From positions 1 to 64,000 of the forward strand of contig CAVZPO010000022.1 in assembly GCA_963777165.1 (NCBI GenBank): 64,000 nucleotides of DNA, in the 5' to 3' direction. The position numbers and the translations under genes were made by a program. The notes below the pieces were generated by a model. That model worked only from the letters and a program-made list of their open reading frames with translations. It was not told where the DNA came from and ran no database searches. Positions within the stretch are counted from its first letter, which is position 1; each line of letters starts with the position of its first letter. Shown piece after piece: positions 27,010 through 34,695 of the stretch. Origin of the DNA: DYJB01 sp963777165. GTDB lineage: Bacteria > Chloroflexota > Anaerolineae > Anaerolineales > E44-bin32.

Positions 27010-28143
27010 TTAGTCGAGCCGCTTGCGAAAGCGCAGGGCGGCTGCGGTCAACATCGCCGCGCCGAAGATCGCCAGAGCGACGATCTCGCCGGTCAGCGCG
27101 CCGGCTCCCACGCCCTTGAGCAGGATCGACCGAATGATGATCAGGTAATGGCGCAGCGGGATGACGTACGAGACGGCGCGCAGGAGCGGCGGCATGGCCG
27201 CCAGCGGAAAGAAGAAGCCCGAGAGGAAGATCGTCGGCAGCATGGTGAAGTACACCAGCATGATCGCTTCCTGCTGCGTCCGGGCGATGGTGGAGACGAA
27301 CAGCCCGACGCCGAGCGAGCCGGCCAGGAACAGCCCGGAGAGCAGCAGCAGCAGCCCGAGGCTGCCGCGGATCGGCACGTCGAACCACAACGTCCCGATC
27401 ACCAGGATCTCGAGCGTGTTGAGGAAGGCGATCAACGTGTAGGGGATGATCTTGGCCAGGATCAATTCGACGGACCGGATCGGCGTGACGATCAGCTGCT
27501 CGATCGTCCCACGCTCACGTTCGCGCACGATGGCCGTGGCGGTGAGGAGCGAAGTCAGCAGCTGCAGGATCATCCCGATCAGCGCCGGGATCATGAAGAA
27601 GGCGCTGACCAGATCCGGGTTGTACCAGACTCGGGCGCGCACCTCGACGGCGGGACTGGCGGCGGAGGAGGCGGCGAGGGGACCCAGGCGCTCGACGGTC
27701 AGCCGAGCCGAGTGTGCCTGGCCGATCAGCGTCGCCGCCGCCAGCGAGGTGGAGGCGACGTTCGGGTCGCTGCCGTCGAGGATGAAGGCCACCTCGGCCG
27801 TCTTGCCGGCGAGCACGCTGGCCTCGAAATCGGGCGGGATGATCAGCCCGGCACGCGCCTGGCCGTTGTCGATCAGCGTGCGGAGTTCGTCGGCCGAGGC
27901 GACGTCGTAGGCCAGGCGGAAATAGTCCGCCGACCGGTAGGCGTCCAGCAGGCGGCGGGCCGCCGGCCCCCGCGACTGGTCGAACACGGCCAACGGGACG
28001 TTGCGCACATCGGTCGTGGCGGTGTAGCCGAGCAGGAAGATCTGGATAACCGGGATCGCCAGGACGATGTACAACGTCCGCGGGTCGCGGGCGATCTGGA
28101 TGAACTCCTTGCGGATCAGGGCCATCATGCGGTGATTGAGCAT
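27010..28143 (-). CDS. ABC-2 type permease (YbhS/YhhJ-like)
   Basis: 377 residues. One N-terminal span (TLYIVLAIPVIQIFLLGYTA) is followed by a large extracytoplasmic domain (about 45-175) and five C-terminal spans. RERERGTIEQLIVTPIRSVELILAKIIPY is the conserved ABC2_membrane element after the second span. It is the membrane subunit of a drug/toxicant exporter energised by the two ATPases in the operon. Only one permease gene is present where YbhR and YbhS are two in E. coli, so a homodimer is implied unless a partner lies elsewhere. It starts 6 nt after the tetR stop. Confidence 0.86.
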   Translation of the reverse strand: MLNHRMMALIRKEFIQIARDPRTLYIVLAIPVIQIFLLGYTATTDVRNVPLAVFDQSRGPAARRLLDAYRSADYFRLAYDVASADELRTLIDNGQARAGLIIPPDFEASVLAGKTAEVAFILDGSDPNVASTSLAAATLIGQAHSARLTVERLGPLAASSAASPAVEVRARVWYNPDLVSAFFMIPALIGMILQLLTSLLTATAIVRERERGTIEQLIVTPIRSVELILAKIIPYTLIAFLNTLEILVIGTLWFDVPIRGSLGLLLLLSGLFLAGSLGVGLFVSTIARTQQEAIMLVYFTMLPTIFLSGFFFPLAAMPPLLRAVSYVIPLRHYLIIIRSILLKGVGAGALTGEIVALAIFGAAMLTAAALRFRKRLD

Positions 28144-28149
28144 GGGCGG

Positions 28150-28788
28150 CTACCCTGTGTCTCGCCGCACGGCGACCGAGGGCTCTGTGTCCAGGATGCC
28201 GTGGAGCAGGATGTTGCCGAAAGCGGTCAGGTCATCAGGCTGAAACTCGATCAGGGCGATGTCCTTGAAGAACGCCACGCTGACGGCGTACGACATGATC
28301 AGGCCGAAGAAGGCACGGGCGATGATCATCGGCGAGTAGCGCCGCAATCGATCGTCCGCGTGCTGCAGGCGAACGATGAAATCCACGGCCCCGGGCAGCA
28401 GCTCGCCGGCCAGGAACGAAGCGTGCCGCCCCTGAAATTCGAGCAGCTCGATAAACATCAGACGCAAGTTGGCCTGTTGATCGGTCAGCGCCTCTGCCAT
28501 TCGTCGGGTGGCATCGGTGATCAGCGCCTCGATCGAGTCGCCGCTGGCGCGGGACATCGCCGCCACCAGTCGGCGATGAGGAATCAGATCGGACAGCAAC
28601 TCGACGAACAGCGCCTCTTTGGAGGGGGTGTGGTTGTAGATGGCAGCCAGGGCTACGCCGGCGCGCCCCGCGATCTGGCGCATCGACGTGCCGTGGAAGC
28701 CCTGGTCGAGAAACAGGTCGAGAGCGGCCTGCCGGATCCGGCTGCGTGTGTCCTGTGCGGGGAGCGGGGAAGTCGCAAGCTCGGCCAT
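28150..28788 (-). CDS. TetR-family repressor of the ABC export operon
   Basis: 212 residues from ATG 28788 (216 from GTG 28800). The N-terminal HTH is standard: RSRIRQAALDLFLDQGFHGTSMRQIAGRAGVALAAIYNHTPSKEALF, with the recognition helix at about 40-50. The ligand-binding C-terminal domain is unassigned. It is the first gene of a run ending with the ATPase at 23053. A perfect 14-bp palindrome overlapping its own leader is the probable operator, so it likely represses itself and the exporter until an effector binds. E. coli ybhFSR is likewise under a TetR regulator (CecR). Confidence 0.85.
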   Translation of the reverse strand: MAELATSPLPAQDTRSRIRQAALDLFLDQGFHGTSMRQIAGRAGVALAAIYNHTPSKEALFVELLSDLIPHRRLVAAMSRASGDSIEALITDATRRMAEALTDQQANLRLMFIELLEFQGRHASFLAGELLPGAVDFIVRLQHADDRLRRYSPMIIARAFFGLIMSYAVSVAFFKDIALIEFQPDDLTAFGNILLHGILDTEPSVAVRRDTG

Positions 28789-28801
28789 GTCTGCTGGCAC
28801 G

Positions 28802-28815
28802 AACGAACGTTCGTT
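28802..28815. promoter_or_regulatory. Probable TetR operator AACGAACGTTCGTT
   Basis: A perfect 14-bp palindrome lying between the -10 box (28824-28829) and the tetR start, at about +8 to +21 of the transcript. Its size, symmetry and place are those of a TetR-family operator. Binding there would block the promoter of its own operon. Confidence 0.7.
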
Positions 28816-28823
28816 TGGTCAAT

Positions 28824-28852
28824 AGAGTAGGACAATTCCGGGCGGGAGTCAA
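28824..28852 (-). promoter_or_regulatory. Promoter of the tetR-ABC-merB-like operon
   Basis: On the minus strand, -35 TTGACT (28852-28847), a 17-bp spacer (28846-28830) and -10 TACTCT (28829-28824) form a good sigma70-type promoter. The operator palindrome follows immediately. Confidence 0.65.
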
Positions 28853-29038
28853 GCAAGGACTACTCCGCCCGCCGGTCGCCCACCCAGCGAGCCGTCCCAT
28901 CCCGGGACCGGAACGCCCGCCTCCCACCCACTCCGGCTTCGGGGAGAAACGACCGGCATGGCCCCGCCGCAAACCAAACGAAATGCGCCCCGGACCGGGG
29001 CGCAGATACAAAACTGGATCCGTCGGCGGCGAGTGCGC

Positions 29039-29257
29039 TCAGCTCTCGCCGCGATCAGGCAGCGCCGCCACCTCCCGCAGCAGGCCCATCACCAGCAGCC
29101 CGATCCGCAGCCCCTCCCCCGTACTCACACTCAGCGATACGCCGCTCCGCTCGGACCGGCGCACCAGCATCAGCGCCGCCGCCACCCCCGTAAGCGCGCC
29201 GGCCACCGCACCCACCACAATCGCCGTCGTCTTCCAGTTCCCAGCCCTGGTCTGCAT
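29039..29257 (-). CDS. Small membrane protein, unknown
   Basis: 72 residues. One clear N-terminal span (TAIVVGAVAGALTGVAAALML) is followed by RRSE and a second weaker hydrophobic segment (LRIGLLVMGLLREVAAL). The start is set by GAGGAGG upstream of ATG 29257. It lies 9 nt after the end of the gene at 29267-29701, so the two form a small operon. The GxxxG-like glycine pattern resembles YtxH-type small membrane proteins, but I do not claim membership. Confidence 0.6.
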   Translation of the reverse strand: MQTRAGNWKTTAIVVGAVAGALTGVAAALMLVRRSERSGVSLSVSTGEGLRIGLLVMGLLREVAALPDRGES

Positions 29258-29266
29258 TCCGCCTCC

Positions 29267-29701
29267 TCAGCTCTTTCCGAACAGGCTTCCCCACGCCGTC
29301 CTCACCGCCGCCCAGACGGACTTCGGCGCCACCACCGACTGCGCCGCACCCCGAGCGATCCGGTCCGTCTGGTAGGCGACCTCACCGAACAGGCGCTGCG
29401 CCTTGTGCGTCCATGTTGGCAGCCAGCCAATCAGCCGGGCCACGCCCAGCGCGAGCAGCGACGCTCCCACCAATGCGATCAAGCCAAAGATCATCACCGG
29501 GATGAGCAGCGCGACCATCGCCACATCCGCCATCCCGCTCGGCGTAGCGCCGCCCGGCCCGCCGGCGACCAGGCTGAGGACGATCGTCCCCAACACGAGC
29601 ACCGCCCCCAAGACCAGCGGCAGATAGACCTGCAGCAGCACGGCGCGGCGGAAGGCGGAGGCTCGTGCACGGCTCCCCTGCGGCCTGCGAATCGTCTCCA
29701 T
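29267..29701 (-). CDS. Membrane protein with two or three spans, unknown
   Basis: 144 residues from ATG 29701 (AAGGGG just upstream). A basic N-terminus is followed by hydrophobic spans at about 20-45 and 58-90 and an amphipathic C-terminal tail (WTHKAQRLFGEVAYQTDRIARGA). It is paired with the 72-residue membrane protein downstream. No family is recognised. Such pairs are common in Chloroflexota envelope loci, but the function is unknown. Confidence 0.58.
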   Translation of the reverse strand: METIRRPQGSRARASAFRRAVLLQVYLPLVLGAVLVLGTIVLSLVAGGPGGATPSGMADVAMVALLIPVMIFGLIALVGASLLALGVARLIGWLPTWTHKAQRLFGEVAYQTDRIARGAAQSVVAPKSVWAAVRTAWGSLFGKS

Positions 29702-29808
29702 CAACCCCTTCCGGCACCGGCGCGCACGCTGCGCGGCGGCTTCTGCGCTGCCTGGATTCTAGCACGGGTGGACCGGACCTCCCACTTCCGGCACGCCCGA
29801 CGCTGCGA

Positions 29809-29814
29809 TAGAAT
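29809..29814 (+). promoter_or_regulatory. -10 box TAGAAT upstream of the DUF362 gene
   Basis: GATAGAATCC occurs 20 nt before ATG 29835. The same TAGAAT box precedes tRNA-Lys (38190-38195) and the deleted tRNA-Arg (43990-43995), which supports it as a real -10 element in this genome. The -35 element is not obvious. Confidence 0.45.
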
Positions 29815-29834
29815 CCGACCTGGAGACCCAGACC

Positions 29835-31046
29835 ATGACCGACTTTCCGGGCAAAGGCACAGTCGCCGTCGTCAAGACCAACCCAGCCAGCGTGCTCGAC
29901 GATATCGGCCGCGTGATGCACCTGGCCGGCGTCGAGGCCGCCCTGCCGCATTCGGCGCGCACCGGCCTGAAGATCAACATCTCCTGGCAGACGTGGTATC
30001 CGGCCTGCTCGTCGACGCCCTGGCAAATCGAGGGCGCCATCCGGGCTCTGCAAGCCGCCGGCTACCCCGACCTGGTCGGGGTGCACAACGATACCGTCGT
30101 CGTCGACACGCGCGTAGGCGAGTTCAACAACAAGCACCGTTTTGTCACCGATCAGTACGCCATCCCATGCATCTACCTGTATGAGCAGGATTTCGAGTGG
30201 TTCGAGTTCAAGCCGAAGCAGCCGTTCCTGGTGCTGGACAAGGTCTATCCTCAGGGCGTGTTCATCCCCAAGGCGCTGGTCGGGCTCAACATGGTCCACC
30301 TGCCGACGGTCAAGACCCATGTCTTCACCACCATCACCGGGGCGATGAAGAACGCCTTCGGCGGGCTGCTGCACCGCAACCGACATTGGACGCATGCCGA
30401 CATCCACGACACGCTGGTCGACCTGCTCATGATCCAGCGGGAGATCCATCCCGGGCTGTTCGCGTTGATGGACGGCACCTTCGCCGGCGACGGACCCGGG
30501 CCGCGCGCCATGCGCTGGCACGAGAAGAACATCCTGCTCGCCTCCGCCGACCAGGTGGCGATCGACGCCATTTCGGCCCGATTGCAGGGTTTCGACCCGA
30601 TGCAGATCAGGTTCTTGCGCCGGGCGCACGAGCTCGGCCTGGGCGTGGCCGACCCGCGCCAGATCCGCATCGCCGGCTACGACATCGAAACGGAGCCGGC
30701 CTGGAACTTCCGACGCGAAGACACCTTCGCCAGCTGGGGCCAGAGGCAGATCTACCACGGGCCGCTCAAACCCTTCGAGAAGCTCCTGCTCCAGAGCCCG
30801 CTCGTCCCGTGGTCGTACTTCGCCAGCAACTTCTATCACAACGTCTACTGGTACCCGTTCATCGGGCGCAAACGCGTCGCCGCCGCCCTGCAGACGCCGT
30901 GGGGCCGGCTGTTCCAACAGTATGGCGACGGTAAGGTCGTCATGCCGGGCATGGAGCCCAAGACTGTCGTCCAGGCGGCGGTCGGCGCGGCGGCGACAAT
31001 GCTGGCGGTCGTGGCGCTGGTGGCGTTCCTCCGCCGCAGCGGATGA
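29835..31046 (+). CDS. DUF362-family protein
   Basis: 403 residues. The DUF362 pattern is visible: HSARTGLKINISW, a TVKTHVFTTITGAMKNAFGG block (the family's conserved K-H-x(n)-T-G-x-K-N), and DQVAIDAISARL. No ferredoxin-type Cys clusters are present. The C-terminus carries one membrane anchor (AAATMLAVVALVAFL). DUF362 proteins are often found near iron-sulfur or lipid genes, but their activity is not defined. The stop overlaps the start of the flippase-like gene (ATGA, 31043-31046), so the two are coupled. Confidence 0.75.
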   Translation: MTDFPGKGTVAVVKTNPASVLDDIGRVMHLAGVEAALPHSARTGLKINISWQTWYPACSSTPWQIEGAIRALQAAGYPDLVGVHNDTVVVDTRVGEFNNKHRFVTDQYAIPCIYLYEQDFEWFEFKPKQPFLVLDKVYPQGVFIPKALVGLNMVHLPTVKTHVFTTITGAMKNAFGGLLHRNRHWTHADIHDTLVDLLMIQREIHPGLFALMDGTFAGDGPGPRAMRWHEKNILLASADQVAIDAISARLQGFDPMQIRFLRRAHELGLGVADPRQIRIAGYDIETEPAWNFRREDTFASWGQRQIYHGPLKPFEKLLLQSPLVPWSYFASNFYHNVYWYPFIGRKRVAAALQTPWGRLFQQYGDGKVVMPGMEPKTVVQAAVGAAATMLAVVALVAFLRRSG

Positions 31047-32039
31047 CGAACCTGCGCCGGCGGCTGTTGGCCGGCCTCGCCTTCGGCTTCATCGTCCTCT
31101 TGGTCCTGATCTTCCTCGGGGATGCGCGCCAGGTCGCCGGCCGGCTGGCCGGTTTTCCCTGGGCGCTGGCGCCGTTGGTCCTCGGCTGCACGCTGTTCAA
31201 CTACACGCTGCGCTTCCTCAAGTGGCACTTCTACCTGCATCAGATCGGGGTGGTCGAGCTCTCGGTGCGCGAGAGCGCCCGCCTGTTTGTTGGCGGTTTT
31301 CCGCTGGCCGTCACGCCCGGCAAGGTGGGCGAAGTGCTCAAGGCAGTGTGGCTGCAGCAGAAGACCGGCATGCCTGTGACGCGCGGCGTCGCCGTGGTGC
31401 TGGCCGAGCGGATCAGCGACGGCCTGGCCGTGCTGGCGCTTTCGGCGCTGGGTGTGGTGGCTTACCCGCGCTACGCACCCGCCTTCGCGGCCGCGCTTGG
31501 CGTGCTCATCGCCATTCTCATCGTGTCACAGATCCGGCCGCTCGCCCTGCGGCTGCTCGCATGGGCAGAGCGGATCCCCGGGGTTCGTCGCTTTTCCGGC
31601 GGGCTGCACGAACTCTACGAAGGGTCGTATGCCTTGTTCCGCCCGCGCGCGACGCTCGTCGCCGTCGGCCTCGGGACGCTCTCCTGGCTTGGCGAGGGCA
31701 TCGGGTTCTACCTGATCCTGCTCGGTCTGGGCGTTCCCGGCGGATGGGAGACGGCCGGCAGTGCGGTCTTCATCCTGTCGTTCGCCACGGTCATCGGCGC
31801 GATCTCCACGCTGCCCGGCGGGCTGGGCGCCGCCGAGGCGCCCGGGCGCCGCCGAGGGGACGATCGCCGGAATGCTGGCGCTTGTGCTGTCCCTCCCGGG
31901 CAGCGTCGCCGCCGCCGCCACGCTCTTGATCCGCTTCGCCACGCTGTGGTTCGGCGTGACCCTCGGCCTGCTCGTCTGGGCCCGCTCGCCCGAGTTGCTG
32001 GGGCTGGCCAGCACCCGCACACCGACCGACCCGGCATAG
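31043..32039 (+). CDS. LPG-synthase-TM/flippase-like membrane protein, frameshifted by a 19-bp duplication
   Basis: About 325 residues after repair, in the UPF0104/lysyl-phosphatidylglycerol-synthase transmembrane family (AglD/MprF-like flippases). About eight spans are visible. The family landmarks are FNYTLRFLKWHFYL, GGFPLAVTPGKVGEVLKAVWL and ISTLPGGLGAAE. After GGLGAAE the frame is lost because a 14-nt block is repeated 19 nt later (31825-31838 and 31844-31857). Deleting one copy gives GGLGAAEGTIAGMLALVLSL, the expected sequence, and the frame ends at 32039. It is probably involved in lipid or polyprenyl translocation together with the upstream DUF362 protein. Confidence 0.78.
31825..31857 (+). 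repeat. 19-nt-period duplication inside the flippase-like gene
   Basis: GGGCGCCGCCGAGG occurs at 31825-31838 and again at 31844-31857, separated by CGCCC. The 19-nt step is not a multiple of three and destroys the reading frame. It is either a slippage mutation or an assembly artefact in a GC-rich repeat. Confidence 0.8.
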
Positions 32040-32277
32040 AAACTTCGGACCGGTCGCGATCCACTCACCGCCCCGCGGTACCCGCCTCTATGCCTCCGGC
32101 CGGTGTGGATGGGGTGGGATCCGGGTTCGACAGTCCGACCAAGCTCTCAGCCCGACATCCTGTTCGCACATGACCCAGGCCGCGGATGCCTTCCCGGCCG
32201 CCACAGGACGGGAGAGACGATTGCCTGGCTTCGGCCCGGCCTTCGTCGGGCTCTGACAGCCGGCTGCAAGCGGGCGA

Positions 32278-32626
32278 TCAGCTCAGCATGAGCGCGTAGG
32301 AGAAGCCGAACATGTAGACGAGAGGGATCGAGATCAGCAGCCCCGCCGCAAACAACCCGGCTGTCACCCACCGGGAACGTAGACCGAGCCACGACAGGTA
32401 CGCGTCTGCCAAGGGGCCCGCCATGAAGCACAGGTTGGCCGAGCGCGGCACCGACCGCCAGCACAGGCAGCTCGCGCAGGCTCGGGAGCTGGAAGGCTCC
32501 CCCCGTTGGAATCAGCACCAGCCCAACCAACATGAGGTTGTACAGGATCCGAAGGCGCTCCCACTTCAGAAGGATCAACCGGAGCATGGGCAGCCACGAA
32601 GGGGTTGCAAAGTGTGTCTCATGCAT
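32278..32626 (-). CDS. Small polytopic membrane protein, frameshifted
   Basis: About 115 residues with four spans: ILYNLMLVGLVLIPTGGA, LPVLAVGAA.. continuing SANLCFMAGPLADAYLSWLGL, WVTAGLFAAGLLISIPL, and VYMFGFSYALML. One extra base near 32435-32442 (minus strand GCCGCGCTCGG) separates the halves; removing it joins VGAASANLCFMAGPLADAY cleanly. The start is uncertain: ATG 32626 (MHETHFATPSWLPMLRL) is chosen, with 32680 and 32692 as alternatives. No function known. Confidence 0.6.
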
Positions 32627-33122
32627 GTTGGCACCGCACGCGGCATGATGTGAGGGATCGGGATACTCTCTCAGCCGCATGCCGACCATCATCCCCGGAC
32701 GGTCCTCTCAATCGCCATCGGACGGCTATCAAGTGGTGCCGCGGGCGACTGTTCGCTGAGCTGCGTGTCCCACAACGGCATTTTGCCACGAGAGAAGTCC
32801 CCCCTCGGCTTTTCCGAGTTTCCGATCCAGGTGTAAGGCGGCCGCTGGCGCGGGCTCTTACGTGTTCTGGGAGCCAGGAACCGGTCAGCCCTCCGACGGG
32901 CAGTTGTCGGCGGACGACGGGAGAAGAGCCAGGTGTCTGAGAATACCCGGGGATTCCCCCATGGAGCCAGGCCCATCGCTCCACGGACTGAGGGGACGGG
33001 TCGCCCTTTCTGGTCTTGCGGCTTGAATCTCGGCGGCCGGTGAACGCCGTCATGGTACAGTACGCCGCGATCCTGAGTGACCAGCCCGCTGCGGGGCACC
33101 TCGAGGCCTGCGACGCCCTTCC
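32627..33122. other. Intergenic, no gene supported
   Basis: Open frames here show no ribosome site or protein-like composition. A possible -10 (TACAGT at about 33057) precedes the PHP gene. Otherwise I see nothing structured. Confidence 0.45.
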
Positions 33123-33791
33123 GTGCTCACCATCGAATTGCATTGCCACACCTGCTACTCGAAGGACAGCCTGATGCTCCCGGGGCGTTTGATCGACGTC
33201 GCCCGGCGGCGCGGGCTCCAGCGGCTGGCGATCACCGACCACAACGTCTTCGACGGGGCGCAGCACGCGGCGCACATCGATCCTGAGCTGATCATCCCCG
33301 GGGAGGAAATCATGACCACCGGGGGCGAGTTGCTGGCGTACTACGTCGTCGAGGTGGTCCCCCCCGGCCTCAGCCCGGAACGGACGATCGAGATCCTCCG
33401 CCAGCAGGGTGCCGTGGTCAGTGTTGCCCACCCGTTCGACGCCGTCCGCGCCGGTCACTGGGATGAGGCACAGCTGCAGGAAATACTGCCCTTGGTGGAT
33501 GCCATCGAGGTCTTCAATGCCCGGGTCGGAATCGGTGCGTACAACCGCCGGGCGGCGGCGCTGGCCGCGGCGACCGGCAAGCCCGCCACCGCCGGATCGG
33601 ATGCACATGCCTACTTGGAGATCGGGCGGACGACGATGCGCATGCCCGCTTTCGAGGACGCTGAGGGCCTGCGGGTCGCACTTCGATCCGGCGAAGTCCG
33701 CGGCCGCCGGTCTCCGTACTGGGTGCACCTACTCTCGCGCTATGCCGCCTGGCGCAAGAAGGCCGGCTGGCGGATGCCGCCCGGCGCCTGA
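33123..33791 (+). CDS. PHP-domain phosphoesterase
   Basis: 222 residues of the polymerase-and-histidinol-phosphatase (PHP) family of metal-dependent phosphoesterases. Motif I is ELHCHTCYSKDS, motif II LAITDHNVFDGA, motif III IPGEEIMT, and later metal ligands lie in VVSVAHPFD and TAGSDAHAYLEIGR. It is probably cytosolic; related stand-alone proteins hydrolyse nucleotide or sugar phosphates, but the substrate is not deducible. The GTG at 33123 is used because the conserved protein begins there. No ribosome binding site is visible, so it may be leaderless. Confidence 0.85.
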   Translation: MLTIELHCHTCYSKDSLMLPGRLIDVARRRGLQRLAITDHNVFDGAQHAAHIDPELIIPGEEIMTTGGELLAYYVVEVVPPGLSPERTIEILRQQGAVVSVAHPFDAVRAGHWDEAQLQEILPLVDAIEVFNARVGIGAYNRRAAALAAATGKPATAGSDAHAYLEIGRTTMRMPAFEDAEGLRVALRSGEVRGRRSPYWVHLLSRYAAWRKKAGWRMPPGA

Positions 33792-33915
33792 ACCATACCG
33801 TCGCGCTTGCCCAGCGCGCGTCGGGTGTTCCTTGACCCGCCTCCCGCGCCGAACTGCCCGCAGGGTCAGAAACATGAGGCCGCGTCGGAAACAGGGTGCG
33901 GAACTCCCTCCCCTT

Positions 33916-34150
33916 TCATGGGGAGGGAAGGGGTGAGGGTAGCTCACAGGCCGCGCGGATCGCTTCAAGCACAGACGACAAATTCGTCTCAACCTCGCCA
34001 TTCGTGAACCGAAGTACGCGGTATCCGCTCCGGTTCAGCGCAGCCGTGCGGGCCTCGTCGTATGCCGCCTGGCGTAGCCCCACGTGCGAGTCTCCGTCGA
34101 TCTCGATGCAAAGGCGCGCCCGTGCGCCGTAGGAATCCACAACACAGCGA
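33916..34150 (-). pseudogene. DUF559 endonuclease-like fragment lacking its N-terminal half
   Basis: The frame reads VVDSYGARARLCIEIDGDSHVG followed by a C-terminal DUF559 half (YRVLRFTNGEVETNLSSVLEAI). The N-terminal half of the domain is missing; upstream the frame runs into the tail of the neighbouring DUF559 gene. It is best seen as a truncated second copy. It ends near a CCCTCACCCC repeat typical of these loci. Confidence 0.65.
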
Positions 34151-34151
34151 T

Positions 34152-34552
34152 TCAGGAGGGCTTGCTCCCTCTCCCATCGGGAGAGGGTGGGGGTGAGGGG
34201 GTAGAGAGAGCGTCGCGGATCGCCTCAAGCACGCCGTCAGGTTTTCCAGGACCTCGGGGTTCGGGAAGCGCATGATGCGCAAGCCGCGTGCCTGGATGCG
34301 GGAGCTGCGCACCTGGTCGGCGGCCTCGGCAGACTCGCCGGCGTGGGTGTCACCGTCAACCTCGATCACCAGGTGCAACTCAAGGCAGACGAAATCGACG
34401 ATGTAATCCTCGATGGGAAACTGCCGGCGGAACTTTGCACCCAGCCCACGCGCTCGCAAGTGCTGCCAGAGCACATGCTCAGCGGCAGTCTCAGCTCGCC
34501 TGAGTTTCCGGGCCAACGGAGTGAGGCGACCGTGCCCTGATGAATCTGGCAT
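34152..34552 (-). CDS. DUF559 (Vsr-like endonuclease fold) protein, frameshifted
   Basis: About 133 residues. ARKLRRAETAAEHVLWQHLR, KFRRQFPIEDYIVDFVC, LVIEVDGDTHAGE and LRIMRFPNPEVLENL are the full DUF559 pattern (a very-short-patch-repair-like nuclease fold with catalytic D-x-E-x-D type residues). The role is unknown; such genes are mobile and often multicopy. One base is missing at about 34239, after which the other frame gives DGVLEAIRDALS and a stop at 34152. This is one of only two breaks here caused by a missing base. A truncated paralogue follows directly. Confidence 0.75.
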
Positions 34553-34669
34553 CGTATCCCGTTCCTTCCGTGGAAACGACCTGCTACCGTGGCCGAGGGG
34601 ACTCCGTTCGCCCCCTCACCCCCCGCCACGGAGGGAGTTCGCCCCCTATCACAACCACCCTCACCCTGC

Positions 34670-34688
34670 CCTCCCCCTTCGGGGGAGG
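34670..34688 (-). terminator. Hairpin 8 nt after lysS
   Basis: CCTCCCCC and GGGGGAGG pair around TTC (34670-34688), just past the lysS stop codon (34696-34698, minus strand). Similar C-rich/G-rich hairpins occur near 34170-34200, suggesting a genome-wide terminator-like repeat. No strong U-tract. Confidence 0.55.
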
Positions 34689-34695
34689 GAGGAGG

